DNA of 64,000 nt from Selenomonadales bacterium 4137-cl (GTDB taxonomy: Bacteria > Bacillota > Negativicutes > Sporomusales > UBA7701). Under the pieces are notes generated by a model. It did no database searches, was not told the DNA's origin, and was given only the letters and a program-made list of their open reading frames with translations. The stretch spans positions 966,501-1,030,500 of the forward strand of contig JAUOZS010000001.1 in NCBI GenBank assembly GCA_032334055.1, written 5' to 3'. This document shows, one piece after another, positions 9,710 through 18,146 of this stretch (its first letter is position 1; each line of letters begins with the position of its first letter). Position numbers and translations under genes: made by a program.

Positions 9710-10909
9710 ATGGCCATCAAAGTAATCAAAGAACAGTGCATCGGCTGCAGCGCCTGCGTCAGCGCCTGTCCCTTCGGCGCCATCGAAATGCAGGACGACG
9801 CCAAAGCCTTCGTCACCGAAGCCTGCACCGCCTGCGGCGCCTGCATCGACACCTGCCCGGTCAAAACCATCATCAGGGAACAGGAAGAAAAACAGGTCGC
9901 CATCGACAAGAATGCCTACAAAGATGTCTGGGTATACATCGAACTGACTGAAGGCAAACCCCGCAACGTCGGCCTCGAACTCCTCGGCGAAGGCCGCAAG
10001 CTCGCCGACGCCATGAACCAGAAACTGGCCGCCGTCATCCTCGGCGACGGCGTCGAGCCGATCGCCAAGGAAGCCTTCGCCGCCGGCGCCGACAAAGTCT
10101 ACCTCGTCGAAGGCCCCGAATACGCCCACTACAGCACCGACGCCTACACCATCGCCCTCGTCGACCTCATCGGCGCCTACAAGCCCTCCGTCATCCTTCT
10201 CGGCGCCACCAACGACGGCCGCGACCTCGGGCCGCGCATCGCCTGCCGCGTCGGCACCGGCCTCACCGCCGACTGCACCGGCCTCGGCATCGACGAAGCC
10301 ACCGGCCTCGTCGCCTGGACCCGTCCGGCCTTCGGCGGCAACATCATGGCCACCATCCTCTGCCCTGACCACCGGCCCCAGATGGGTACAGTCAGGCCGA
10401 AAGTATTCAAAAAACCCGAGCCCGACTACGCCAAGAGCGGCGAAATAATCCGCGTCGCCAGCAAAGTCAAGCCCGGCGACATCCGCACCAAACTTGTCGA
10501 AGTCATCAAGGTCTGCACCGCCTCCTGCAACCTCGAAGAAGCCGAAATCATCGTCTCCGGCGGCCGCGGCCTCTGCAAACCCGAAAACTTCACCCTCATC
10601 GAAGACCTGGCCAACGTCCTCGGCGGCGCCGTCGGCGCCTCCCGCGCGGCCGTCGACGCCGGCTGGAAACCGGCCCTCCACCAAGTCGGCCAGACCGGCA
10701 AAACCGTAGGGCCGAAAATCTACTTCGCGTGCGGCATCTCCGGCGCTATCCAGCACCTTGCCGGCATGTCCTCGTCCGACATCGTCATCGCCATCAACAA
10801 AGACCCCGACGCGCCCATCTTCAAAATGGCCGACTACGGCATCGTCGGTGACGTCATGGAAGTATTGCCGATCCTCACCGAAGAATTCAAGAAAATCAGG
10901 CAAGCATAG
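9710..10909 (+). CDS. etfA: Electron transfer flavoprotein subunit alpha with N-terminal ferredoxin domain
   Basis: 399 residues, longer than ordinary EtfA (about 320-340) because of an N-terminal 2[4Fe-4S] ferredoxin domain (residues 1-65) with [12 protein letters not shown] and [12 protein letters not shown]. The rest is the EtfA FAD domain with [12 protein letters not shown] and [11 protein letters not shown]. The fused ferredoxin suggests a direct electron exit to ferredoxin or a membrane partner, as in several anaerobe Etf proteins. It is in one operon with bcd and etfB. Confidence 0.96.
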   Translation: MAIKVIKEQCIGCSACVSACPFGAIEMQDDAKAFVTEACTACGACIDTCPVKTIIREQEEKQVAIDKNAYKDVWVYIELTEGKPRNVGLELLGEGRKLADAMNQKLAAVILGDGVEPIAKEAFAAGADKVYLVEGPEYAHYSTDAYTIALVDLIGAYKPSVILLGATNDGRDLGPRIACRVGTGLTADCTGLGIDEATGLVAWTRPAFGGNIMATILCPDHRPQMGTVRPKVFKKPEPDYAKSGEIIRVASKVKPGDIRTKLVEVIKVCTASCNLEEAEIIVSGGRGLCKPENFTLIEDLANVLGGAVGASRAAVDAGWKPALHQVGQTGKTVGPKIYFACGISGAIQHLAGMSSSDIVIAINKDPDAPIFKMADYGIVGDVMEVLPILTEEFKKIRQA

Positions 10910-10915
10910 CAACGC

Positions 10916-11055
10916 GGCAGTCTAGAAGGTCCATCTGCGGCGCTCCGTCCGGCGGTCTTGAGCCATCCATGGCGTGCCCGGCGCGCGGCCCATTCCGGGC
11001 CGTCGTCGCGGGGCCGCCTCCGGTGCTTGCATCTGGAGCCTCCTAGAGCAGCCTT
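10916..11055. repeat. Dispersed intergenic repeat, copy 1
   Basis: Starts GGCAGTCTAGAAGGTCCATC and ends GCATCTGGAGCCTCCTAGAG plus CAGCCT, so its ends are inverted relative to each other. It shares CCATCTGCGGCG near the left end and CCTCCGGTGC..TTGCATCTGG near the right end with the copies at 17190 and 22232; the middle differs. It has no coding potential and lies inside the operon between etfA and the MaoC gene. Confidence 0.7.
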
Positions 11056-11073
11056 AAGCAGGGAGGAAATCCT

Positions 11074-11490
11074 ATGGTCCGCGACATCCCCTTCGCCGAG
11101 ATCAACATCGGCGACAAAGCCAGCATGACCAAAACGGTCAGCGAACACGACGTCTACACCTTCGCCGGCGTAAGCGGCGACTTCAACCCCGTCCACATCG
11201 ACGCCGAATTCGCCAAAACCACCATGTTCAAAGAACGCATCGCCCACGGCATGCTCTCGGCCGGCTTCATCTCCGCCGTCCTCGGCACCTCGCTGCCCGG
11301 CCGCAACACCATCTACCTTGGGCAGGAACTGGCCTTCAAAGCCCCGGTGAAAATCGGCGACACCGTCACCGCCACCGTTGAGGCGATTGAAAAAATCCCC
11401 GAAAAAAGCCGCATCATCTTCCGCACCACCGTAACCAACCAGGACGGCACCATCGTCATAGACGGCAAGGCCACAGTCCTCAAAAAGTAG
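11074..11490 (+). CDS. MaoC-like (R)-specific enoyl-CoA hydratase
   Basis: 138-residue hot-dog-fold hydratase of PhaJ type. The segment GDFNPVHIDAEFA carries the Asp/His pair of the MaoC active site, and AHGMLSAGFIS follows. It would hydrate crotonyl-CoA to (R)-3-hydroxybutyryl-CoA. Its presence next to the (S)-specific crotonase/Hbd pair suggests that both stereoisomers are handled. GGGAGGA precedes the ATG. Confidence 0.88.
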   Translation: MVRDIPFAEINIGDKASMTKTVSEHDVYTFAGVSGDFNPVHIDAEFAKTTMFKERIAHGMLSAGFISAVLGTSLPGRNTIYLGQELAFKAPVKIGDTVTATVEAIEKIPEKSRIIFRTTVTNQDGTIVIDGKATVLKK

Positions 11491-11587
11491 ACCGGACCCC
11501 CCGTGCCGAACAGGGCAACTGTGCGGTGGCGGGGGTTCGTCACGTTCCCCCGAATGTGAAAAAAATAATTAACTGGGAGGATAAAAA

Positions 11588-12448
11588 ATGGAGATCAAAA
11601 AAGTGCTCGTAATCGGCGCCGGCCAGATGGGCAGCGGCATCGCCCAGGTAATGGCCCAGGGCGGCCTCACAGTCGTCCTCCGCGACATCAAAGACGAATT
11701 CGTCAAAAAAGGCATCGCCGGCATCGATAAAAACCTTGCCAAAGCCGTCGAAAAAGGCAAAATGGCCGCCGACGAAAAAGCCGCCGTCATGGCCCGCATC
11801 TCCGGCGTCGTCGACCTTGACGCCGCCGCCTGCGACGTCGACCTCGCCATCGAAGCCGCCGTCGAAAACATGGACATCAAGCGCGACATCTTCCAGGCCC
11901 TCGACAAACTTTGCCCCGAACACACCATCCTCGCCTCCAACACCTCCTCGCTGCCCATCACCGCCCTCGGCGCCATCACCAAACGCCCGCAGAAATTCAT
12001 CGGCATGCACTTCTTCAACCCGGCCCCGGTCATGAAACTCGTCGAAATCATCACCGGCCTCGCCACCAGCGAAGAAACCTACGCCGCCGTCAAAGCCCTC
12101 GCCGAAGCTCTGGGCAAATCGCCGGTCAAGGTGTCCGACTTCCCCGGCTTCGCCGGCAACCGCATCATGATGCCCATGATCAACGAAGCCGTCTACGCCC
12201 TCATGGAAGGCGTCGCCAGCGTCGAAGACATCGACAACGTCGCCAAACTCGGCTTCAACCATCCCATGGGCCCGCTCGCCCTCTCCGACCTCATCGGCAA
12301 CGACACCGTCCTCTACATAATGGAAGTCCTCTACCAAGGCTTCGGCGACAGCAAATACCGCCCCTGCCCGCTGCTCAGGAAATACGTCGCCGCCGGCTGG
12401 CTGGGCCGCAAAACCGGCCGCGGCTTCTACGACTACAGCCAGAAATAA
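11588..12448 (+). CDS. hbd: 3-hydroxybutyryl-CoA dehydrogenase, (S)-specific
   Basis: 286 residues, the usual length. The Rossmann motif [11 protein letters not shown] occupies residues 9-19. [15 protein letters not shown] carries the catalytic His141, and the C-terminal domain ends [11 protein letters not shown]. It interconverts acetoacetyl-CoA and (S)-3-hydroxybutyryl-CoA with NAD(P). GGGAGG precedes the ATG; crotonase follows after 22 bases. Confidence 0.96.
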   Translation: MEIKKVLVIGAGQMGSGIAQVMAQGGLTVVLRDIKDEFVKKGIAGIDKNLAKAVEKGKMAADEKAAVMARISGVVDLDAAACDVDLAIEAAVENMDIKRDIFQALDKLCPEHTILASNTSSLPITALGAITKRPQKFIGMHFFNPAPVMKLVEIITGLATSEETYAAVKALAEALGKSPVKVSDFPGFAGNRIMMPMINEAVYALMEGVASVEDIDNVAKLGFNHPMGPLALSDLIGNDTVLYIMEVLYQGFGDSKYRPCPLLRKYVAAGWLGRKTGRGFYDYSQK

Positions 12449-12470
12449 ATAAATAGGGAGGTAGACAAAA

Positions 12471-13256
12471 ATGAGCGACTACCAGAACCTTATCTTCGAA
12501 AACCAGGACGGCATCAGCGTCATCACCATCAACCGCCCCAAAGCCTTAAACGCCCTCAACGCCGACACCATGGGCGAACTCGACCGGCTTGCCGACACCC
12601 TTGCCAAAGACCCCGCCGTCAAAGTCGTCATCATCACCGGCGCGGGCGACAAAGCCTTCGTCGCCGGCGCCGACATCTCCTACATGCAGCCCCTCGGCGC
12701 CGTCGAAGGCCGCGAATGGGCCAAATTCGGCCAGGCCGTCTTCAACAAAATCGAAAATCTGCCCCAACCCGTCATCGCCGCCGTCAACGGCTTCGCCCTC
12801 GGCGGCGGCTGCGAACTCGCCATGGCCTGCGACATCCGCATCGCCTCCGAAAAGGCCAAATTCGGCCAGCCCGAATCCACCCTCGGCATCCCGCCGGGAT
12901 TCGGCGGCACCCAGCGCCTTGCCCGTCTCGTCGGTAAAGGCCGCGCCAAAGAACTCCTCTTCACCGCCGACATGATCGACGCCGCTGAGGCCTACCGCAT
13001 CGGCCTCGCCAACAAAGTCGTCGCCCCCGAGGAACTCATGGACGCCGCCAAAGCCATGGCCCAGAAGATCATGAGCCGGTCGCCCATCGGCGTCCGGATG
13101 TGCAAAGTCGCCATCAACGAAGGCCTCGACACCGACCTTGAAACCGGCGTCGCCTACGAAGCCGAAGTCTTCGGCCTCTGCTTCGCCACCGCCGACCAGA
13201 AGGAAGGCATGGCCGCCTTCCTCGAAAAACGCAAACCCAACTTCACCGGCAAATAA
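12471..13256 (+). CDS. crt: Enoyl-CoA hydratase (crotonase)
   Basis: 261-residue crotonase-fold protein. ALGGGCELAMACDIR includes Glu115 and FGQPESTLGI includes Glu135, the two acid-base glutamates of hydratases, 20 residues apart as in the mammalian enzyme. It hydrates crotonyl-CoA to (S)-3-hydroxybutyryl-CoA. It is the last gene of the bcd-etf-maoC-hbd-crt run; a strong terminator follows. Confidence 0.95.
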   Translation: MSDYQNLIFENQDGISVITINRPKALNALNADTMGELDRLADTLAKDPAVKVVIITGAGDKAFVAGADISYMQPLGAVEGREWAKFGQAVFNKIENLPQPVIAAVNGFALGGGCELAMACDIRIASEKAKFGQPESTLGIPPGFGGTQRLARLVGKGRAKELLFTADMIDAAEAYRIGLANKVVAPEELMDAAKAMAQKIMSRSPIGVRMCKVAINEGLDTDLETGVAYEAEVFGLCFATADQKEGMAAFLEKRKPNFTGK

Positions 13257-13270
13257 CGGGGGCCCAACAA

Positions 13271-13310
13271 AAAAAATCCCCGCGCAACTTGCGTTGCGCG
13301 GGGATTTTTT
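13271..13310. terminator. Bidirectional terminator between crotonase and the permease
   Basis: AAAATCCCCGCGCAAC and GTTGCGCGGGGATTTT form a 16-base stem with a TTGC loop, with A runs before and T runs after. It serves the converging crotonase (+) and GntP (-) transcripts. Confidence 0.93.
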
Positions 13311-13318
13311 GTGGCCGA

Positions 13319-14728
13319 TCAGCCGGTGAACCCGGTTACGGTATAGATAAGGATTACCGTGATACCGACCAGGAACGGGATGACGAGCGAGGTCATGCCG
13401 ATATCCTTGTAGGATTGGACATGCGTCATGCCGCAGACAGCCAGCAGCGTGATGACCGCGCCGTTATGCGGCATCGTGTCGAAACCGCCGGAAGCCATCG
13501 AAGCGACACGGTGCAGCAGTTCGGGATTCAGGCCCACCTGGTTGGCCCAGGCCAGCCATTCCTTAGCCATGATGCTGAGGGCTATCGACATGCCGCCCGA
13601 GGCCGAACCCGTGATGCCGGCCAGGATGTTGACCGTGAAGAACTCCGACACCAGCGGCGTGCCGCCGAGCTTGATGTTCAGCAGGAAAGTCGCGATCGAC
13701 TTGAAGCCGGGCAGCGAGGAGATAACGTTGCCGTAGCCGACCTCCGAAGCGGTGTTCATGATCGCCAGCAGCGAACCGATGGCGCCGGTGTTGAGAGCGC
13801 GTTGCAGGGAACCGGGCTGTTTCGGGAGGTAGCGGTAGCCGATGCCTACGGCCAGGATGACACCGACCACCAGGCCGATGATCAGCGCCCAAATGCCGGC
13901 GACATTCTTGACCGCCGGAACCATAAGCGGCAGCTTCATAGGCTTGAAGGGTTCCAGAATATTGGGATCCCAGGCGAACTTGGTCATCGCGAAGTTGACG
14001 ACGACAACCGCGAGCAGCGGGAGCAGCGACAGAACCCAATTGGGGGTCTCGAGATCAGAGCTCTTGATTTCCGGCTCGTTCAGCGTATGGTCGCCGTAGC
14101 CTTCGCCGGCGGCCTGGGCGGTTTTCCTGCGCCATTCCAGCCAGGCTACGCCGCATCCGAAGGTCAGGATGGCGGCCAACAGGCCGAGCCACTTGGCGGC
14201 AAACGCGTCGGTGCCGTAAAAGGTCATCGGGATGGCGTTCTGGATCTGAGGCGTGCCAGGCACCATCGTCATCGTGAACGTGAAGGCGCCCAGGGCGATC
14301 GCCCCGGGGATGAGGCGTTTGGGAATGTTGGCTTCCCTAAATATGGCGGCGCCGAAGGGATAAACCGCGAACACGACCACGAACAGGCTGACGCCGCCGT
14401 AGGTCAGGATGGCGCAGGCCAGCACGACGGCGATAATGCCGCGCTCCTTGCCCAGAGCCTGAATGATTTCGTGCGCGATCGATTTGGCCATCCCGGTGTC
14501 TTCCATAACCTTGCCGAGCACCGCGCCGAGCAGGAAGACGGGGAAGAACAGCTTGACATACCCGACCGCCTTGGTCATAAACAGCTCGGTATAAGTCGGC
14601 ATGACGTGCAGTCCCTGCATGGAGGCGGCCAGCAGCGCCAGGATGGGGGCGAAGAGAATTACCGAGAAGCCGCGATAAGCCACGTACATTAGTAGGAAAA
14701 GACTTAAAACAATGCCCAGTATTTCCAT
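13319..14728 (-). CDS. GntP-family permease
   Basis: 469-residue polytopic membrane protein with about a dozen hydrophobic segments, beginning MEILGIVLSLFLLMYVAYRG. GntP-family carriers move gluconate, and some members move D-beta-hydroxybutyrate. The surrounding C4-acid genes and a sigma-54 promoter of the same type as theirs make a hydroxybutyrate or related C4 acid the likely cargo (inference). The start at 14728 has GGGAGG nine bases upstream; a longer reading lacks a site. Confidence 0.9.
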   Translation of the reverse strand: MEILGIVLSLFLLMYVAYRGFSVILFAPILALLAASMQGLHVMPTYTELFMTKAVGYVKLFFPVFLLGAVLGKVMEDTGMAKSIAHEIIQALGKERGIIAVVLACAILTYGGVSLFVVVFAVYPFGAAIFREANIPKRLIPGAIALGAFTFTMTMVPGTPQIQNAIPMTFYGTDAFAAKWLGLLAAILTFGCGVAWLEWRRKTAQAAGEGYGDHTLNEPEIKSSDLETPNWVLSLLPLLAVVVVNFAMTKFAWDPNILEPFKPMKLPLMVPAVKNVAGIWALIIGLVVGVILAVGIGYRYLPKQPGSLQRALNTGAIGSLLAIMNTASEVGYGNVISSLPGFKSIATFLLNIKLGGTPLVSEFFTVNILAGITGSASGGMSIALSIMAKEWLAWANQVGLNPELLHRVASMASGGFDTMPHNGAVITLLAVCGMTHVQSYKDIGMTSLVIPFLVGITVILIYTVTGFTG

Positions 14729-14748
14729 TACTTTTCCTCCCTTGGTCG

Positions 14749-14826
14749 TCAGAATTGGGTGCCATAGAGCAAACACAACATATAAATACCCAGCAAGACA
14801 GAGTGCGCAAAACCCTCTTTTCCCAT
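14749..14826 (-). CDS. Possible 25-residue leader or membrane peptide before the permease
   Basis: ATG at 14826 to TGA at 14749 encodes a short peptide with a hydrophobic run (SVLLGIYMLCLLYG). AAGGAGGTGATG provides a perfect anti-16S match, but it ends only two bases from the ATG, closer than optimal. It lies between the minus-strand sigma-54 promoter and the permease. It may be a small membrane protein, a leader peptide or noise. Confidence 0.35.
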   Translation of the reverse strand: MGKEGFAHSVLLGIYMLCLLYGTQF

Positions 14827-14856
14827 CACCTCCTTATACAACTTTAAATATCATGA

Positions 14857-14873
14857 TGCAAAATCCGTGCCAA
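14857..14873 (-). promoter_or_regulatory. Sigma-54 promoter of the GntP permease
   Basis: Read on the minus strand, TTGGCACGGATTTTGCA matches TGGCAC-N5-TTGCA exactly. It points at the permease, whose start is about 130 bases away, and lies 97 bases from the shared palindrome at 14959. Confidence 0.87.
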
Positions 14874-14958
14874 TATTCCGAATATATGAAATCAGGCTGC
14901 GTACTGCCGCTAAGTCGCCGTTCGGGTACCCAGCCAGGACAAAAAATGTCACACAATA

Positions 14959-14976
14959 TGTACAGAATACTATACA
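14959..14976. promoter_or_regulatory. Shared activator palindrome between divergent sigma-54 promoters
   Basis: TGTACAGAATACTATACA, 14 of 18 positions symmetric, is nearly identical to the motif at 4532-4549. It sits about midway between the -24 elements facing left (14870) and right (15073), so one bound activator could serve both. CCGTG-N12-CACGG lies immediately to its right. No other gene or element is recognisable in the gap 14827-15145 apart from the two promoters. Confidence 0.7.
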
Positions 14977-15070
14977 CCGTGTCTAACATTGTGCACGGAT
15001 AACGGCGGCCGGTTCATCCGCGATCGTGGATATCGCCGGCAAAAAGGGGACACCCGCACCTCCATGCCCT

Positions 15071-15087
15071 TTGGCACAATAATTGCA
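15071..15087 (+). promoter_or_regulatory. Sigma-54 promoter of the thiolase 2 - reductase operon
   Basis: TTGGCACAATAATTGCA matches the -24/-12 consensus, with GG at 15073-15074 and GC at 15085-15086. It is 58 bases upstream of the thiolase start. Confidence 0.9.
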
Positions 15088-15145
15088 TTTAATATTCACT
15101 GCAAGACAAGGCGCAAAGCTAGAAATTAAATCGGAGGGATACTCT

Positions 15146-16324
15146 ATGCGTGAAGTAGTGATCGTCGGGGCTAAGCGTACCCCCATCGGCGACTTCCTCG
15201 GAGCGCTCAAAGACGTAAGCGCCGTAGACCTTGGCGTGGCAGCCGTCAACGCCGCTCTGGGCCAGGCTGGCGTCAAACCGGAGCAGATCAACGAACTGGC
15301 CTGCGGCATGATCTACAAAGCCGGCGCCAAAGGCAACCCCGGACGCCAGATCCAGCTCAAATGCGGCATGCCTGTGGACGGCTACGCCTATACCGTCGAC
15401 CAGCAGTGCGGTTCCGGCATGAAAGCCTTCGAACTCGCCAGCCAGTCCATCCTGCTCGGCAAGACGGACATAGCGGTGGCTGTCGGCGTCGAAAGCATGT
15501 CCCAGGCTCCCTACCTTTTAAAAGGCGCCCGCACCGGCTATAGGATGGGTCAGGCCGACATCTACGACTCCATGCTCTACGACGGCCTCATCTGCGCCAT
15601 CATGGGCTACCACATGGGCAACACCGCCGAAAACCTCGCCGAACGCTACGCCGTTACCCGCCAGGAGCAGGACGAACTGGCCGTGATGAGTCACCAGCGG
15701 GCCACTAAGGCGATTGCCGCCGGAGTCTTCAAAGACGAAATAGTGCCCGTCACCATAGAGACCCGTAAAGGCCCCGTCACCGTCGACAAGGACGAGCACC
15801 CACGGGCCGACGTCTCCCTCGAAAAACTCGCCGCCATGAAGCCCGCCTTCAAAAAAGACGGCACAGTAACCGCCGGCAACGCCTCCGGGGTAAACGACGG
15901 CGCGGCCGCCCTCGTCCTCATGACCGCCGAAAAAGCCAAAGAGCTTGGCATCAAGCCGCTCGCCAAACTGCTCGCCACCGCCAACGCCGGCGTAGCCCCC
16001 GAAATCATGGGCATCGGCCCGGTATACGCGGTCCCCAAGGCGATCAAATACGCCGGCCTCAAACCCGAAGACATCGGCTACTACGAAATAAACGAAGCCT
16101 TCGCCGCCCAATTCCTCGCCGTCAACCGCGAGCTCAAAATACCCTACGACAAAATCAACGCCAACGGCTCCGGAATCGGCCTCGGCCATCCCGTAGGCTG
16201 CACCGCGGCGCGAATACTCGTCTCCCTCATCTACGAAATGGGCCGCCGCGGCGACAAGTATGGCGTGGCCTCCCTCTGCGTGGGCGGCGGTCCCGCCATC
16301 GCAAGCGTCATCGAAAAACTCTGA
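15146..16324 (+). CDS. Acetyl-CoA C-acetyltransferase (thiolase) 2
   Basis: 392-residue thiolase with acylation Cys88 in DQQCGSGMK, GLGHPVGCTAAR in the histidine loop and LCVGGGPA at the C-terminal cysteine loop. GGAGGG is upstream of ATG 15146; upstream in-frame extensions overlap the promoter. Its pairing with a FabG-like reductase resembles PhaA-PhaB order, but no polymer synthase is present in the window. Confidence 0.95.
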   Translation: MREVVIVGAKRTPIGDFLGALKDVSAVDLGVAAVNAALGQAGVKPEQINELACGMIYKAGAKGNPGRQIQLKCGMPVDGYAYTVDQQCGSGMKAFELASQSILLGKTDIAVAVGVESMSQAPYLLKGARTGYRMGQADIYDSMLYDGLICAIMGYHMGNTAENLAERYAVTRQEQDELAVMSHQRATKAIAAGVFKDEIVPVTIETRKGPVTVDKDEHPRADVSLEKLAAMKPAFKKDGTVTAGNASGVNDGAAALVLMTAEKAKELGIKPLAKLLATANAGVAPEIMGIGPVYAVPKAIKYAGLKPEDIGYYEINEAFAAQFLAVNRELKIPYDKINANGSGIGLGHPVGCTAARILVSLIYEMGRRGDKYGVASLCVGGGPAIASVIEKL

Positions 16325-16371
16325 TCCCGGTAAACGCCGGCCAGGAACATCAAAACTGGGAGGTATCGTCA

Positions 16372-17112
16372 ATGAGAGGTCTCAAAGACAAAGTAGTCCT
16401 AATCACCGGCGCCGCGGGCGGCATCGGTAAAGCCACCGCCATTCGCTTCGCCGAAGAAGGCGCAAAAATCGTCGTCGCCGACTTTGCCGACGGGGCCCAA
16501 ACCGTCGAAGCCGTAAAAGCCCTCGGCAGTCAGGCCGTCTATGTCAAAGTCGACGTCACCAGCACCGAAAGCTGCCAGAACATGGTCGACGCCGCCAAGC
16601 AGGCCTTCGGCCGCGTAGACGTGCTCATCAACAACGCCGGCATCACCAAAGACGCCATGATGAAAAAAATGGCCAAAGAAGCCTGGGACGCCGTCATCGG
16701 CGTAAACCTCACTGGCGTATTCAACTGCACCTCCGCCGTTCTGCCCACCCTTCTCGAGCAGCAATCCGGCGTCGTCCTCACCACCTCTTCGATCGTCGGT
16801 CTCTACGGCAACATGGGGCAGACCAACTACGCCGCCACCAAATGGGGCGTAATCGGCATGACCAAATCCTGGGCCAAGGAAATGGCCAAGAACGGCCTGC
16901 GCTTCAACTGCGTCGCCCCGGGCTTCACCGGCACCGAAATGGTCCGCAAAATCCCCGAGCAGGTGCTCCAGGAAAAAATCATCATCAAAATCCCCGCCGG
17001 ACGTCTGGCCGAACCGGAGGAAATCGCCGCCGCCTTCGCCTTCCTCGCCTCCGATGACGCCAAATACATCAACGGCGCAGTACTCAGCGTTGATGGGGCA
17101 TGCACCATCTAG
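16372..17112 (+). CDS. SDR-family 3-oxoacyl-(ACP/CoA) reductase, FabG/PhaB-like
   Basis: 246-residue classical short-chain dehydrogenase: TGAAGGIGKA cofactor loop, NNAGITKDAMMKKM, and the active-site pair Tyr153/Lys157 in NYAATKWG. Next to a thiolase and in a 3-hydroxyacyl-CoA region, a (R)-3-hydroxybutyryl-CoA dehydrogenase or acetoacetyl-CoA reductase role is likely. Sequence alone cannot exclude ACP substrates. GGGAGG precedes the ATG and a strong terminator follows the stop. Confidence 0.88.
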   Translation: MRGLKDKVVLITGAAGGIGKATAIRFAEEGAKIVVADFADGAQTVEAVKALGSQAVYVKVDVTSTESCQNMVDAAKQAFGRVDVLINNAGITKDAMMKKMAKEAWDAVIGVNLTGVFNCTSAVLPTLLEQQSGVVLTTSSIVGLYGNMGQTNYAATKWGVIGMTKSWAKEMAKNGLRFNCVAPGFTGTEMVRKIPEQVLQEKIIIKIPAGRLAEPEEIAAAFAFLASDDAKYINGAVLSVDGACTI

Positions 17113-17142
17113 CCACCTCGGGCGTGCACCCATTATATAAGT

Positions 17143-17176
17143 CCCGCGCGTACCTCTCTACGCGCGGGGCTTTTTT
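17143..17176 (+). terminator. Rho-independent terminator after the reductase
   Basis: CCCGCGCGTA and TACGCGCGGG form a ten-base stem with a CTCTC-type loop, then GCTTTTTT. Confidence 0.92.
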
Positions 17177-17189
17177 ATTCCCGGCCGCC

Positions 17190-17361
17190 CAGCAGCGCCC
17201 ATCTGCGGCGTTGCTCCTCGCCGGCTTGCTAGCTTACGTTCCGAGTACGCGCGATACTGTTAAACGATCCTGTGCAAACCACATATATAAACATTGTCGC
17301 GGAGGAAACGGTGGCGCCAGCCTCCGGTGCGCCTTGCATCTGGGCACTTCTGAACAGCCTC
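17190..17361. repeat. Dispersed intergenic repeat, copy 2
   Basis: Contains CCATCTGCGGCGTTGCTCCT on the left and CCTCCGGTGCGCCTTGCATC followed by TGGGCACTTCTGAACAGCCT on the right, matching the ends of the copies at 10916 and 22232. The centre is different and AT-richer. It fills most of the 297-base gap between the reductase and the isochorismatase gene; a TACAAT -10-like box at 17371 lies just beyond it. Confidence 0.65.
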
Positions 17362-17409
17362 TTCCTATGATACAATATTATCACCAAAACATAGCGGGAG
17401 GGAATACCG

Positions 17410-17964
17410 ATGCCTCATCCCCACAAGCTCGACAAAGCCGGCAGCGTCCTCGTCGTCGTCGATGTCCAGGACAAACTGCTCCACGCCATCCACGACTGGC
17501 CGTCCGTCCTCGACAACACCGTCAAAATGGTCAAAATCGCCCAAACCCTCGGCGTGCCCGTAATCGTCACCGAGCAATACCCCAAAGGGCTTGGCGCCAC
17601 CAATGCCGCCCTCGCCGGGCTCTTTCCGGCCTTCGCCCCCCTTGAGAAAACCGTCTTCAGCTGCTTCGGGGCCGCAGGCTTCGCCGCCGCCCTCCAGGAC
17701 CACGGCGCCAAAACCATCGTTCTCACCGGCATCGAAGCCCATATCTGTGTCCAGCAGACCGCTCTCGAAGCCCTCCACCGCGGTTTCGGCGTCCATGTCG
17801 TCGCCGACGCCGTCGGCTCCAGGGCGCCGGCCAACAAAGAGATCGGTCTCGCCAAAATCCGTCAGGCCGGCGGCGTCGTTTCGGCTGTCGAAATTGCCCT
17901 GTACGAGTGGTTGGAGAGATCCGACGGAGCGGAGTTCAAAGCAATCCTCCCTCTCATAAAATAA
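17410..17964 (+). CDS. Isochorismatase-family cysteine hydrolase
   Basis: 184-residue protein with VVVDVQDKLL (Asp18), a central lysine segment and GIEAHICVQQTA with the nucleophile Cys113, the Asp-Lys-Cys arrangement of the isochorismatase/nicotinamidase superfamily. It resembles YcaC-type hydrolases of unknown substrate. GGGAGG precedes the ATG. It is monocistronic between terminators. Confidence 0.88.
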   Translation: MPHPHKLDKAGSVLVVVDVQDKLLHAIHDWPSVLDNTVKMVKIAQTLGVPVIVTEQYPKGLGATNAALAGLFPAFAPLEKTVFSCFGAAGFAAALQDHGAKTIVLTGIEAHICVQQTALEALHRGFGVHVVADAVGSRAPANKEIGLAKIRQAGGVVSAVEIALYEWLERSDGAEFKAILPLIK

Positions 17965-18031
17965 ACGGCCGTCGATAAGCGACGACTGCGGGGTTGGTGT
18001 GAAGATTTTTTCACCGCCCGTGCAAAAAAAT

Positions 18032-18067
18032 GCCCATCGGGATATACACCCGGTGGCTTTTTTTATT
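18032..18067 (+). terminator. Terminator after the isochorismatase gene
   Basis: GCCCATCGGG and CCCGGTGGC pair around ATATACA, followed by a run of seven T. It lies 68 bases after the stop. Confidence 0.85.
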
Positions 18068-18146
18068 GTCTAAAAAAATGTACAGTGGTTTGCAGGGTTT
18101 TCGGAATCCGTGTATAAACAATGCTATAAAGAGAGGTGGTTTCAAC

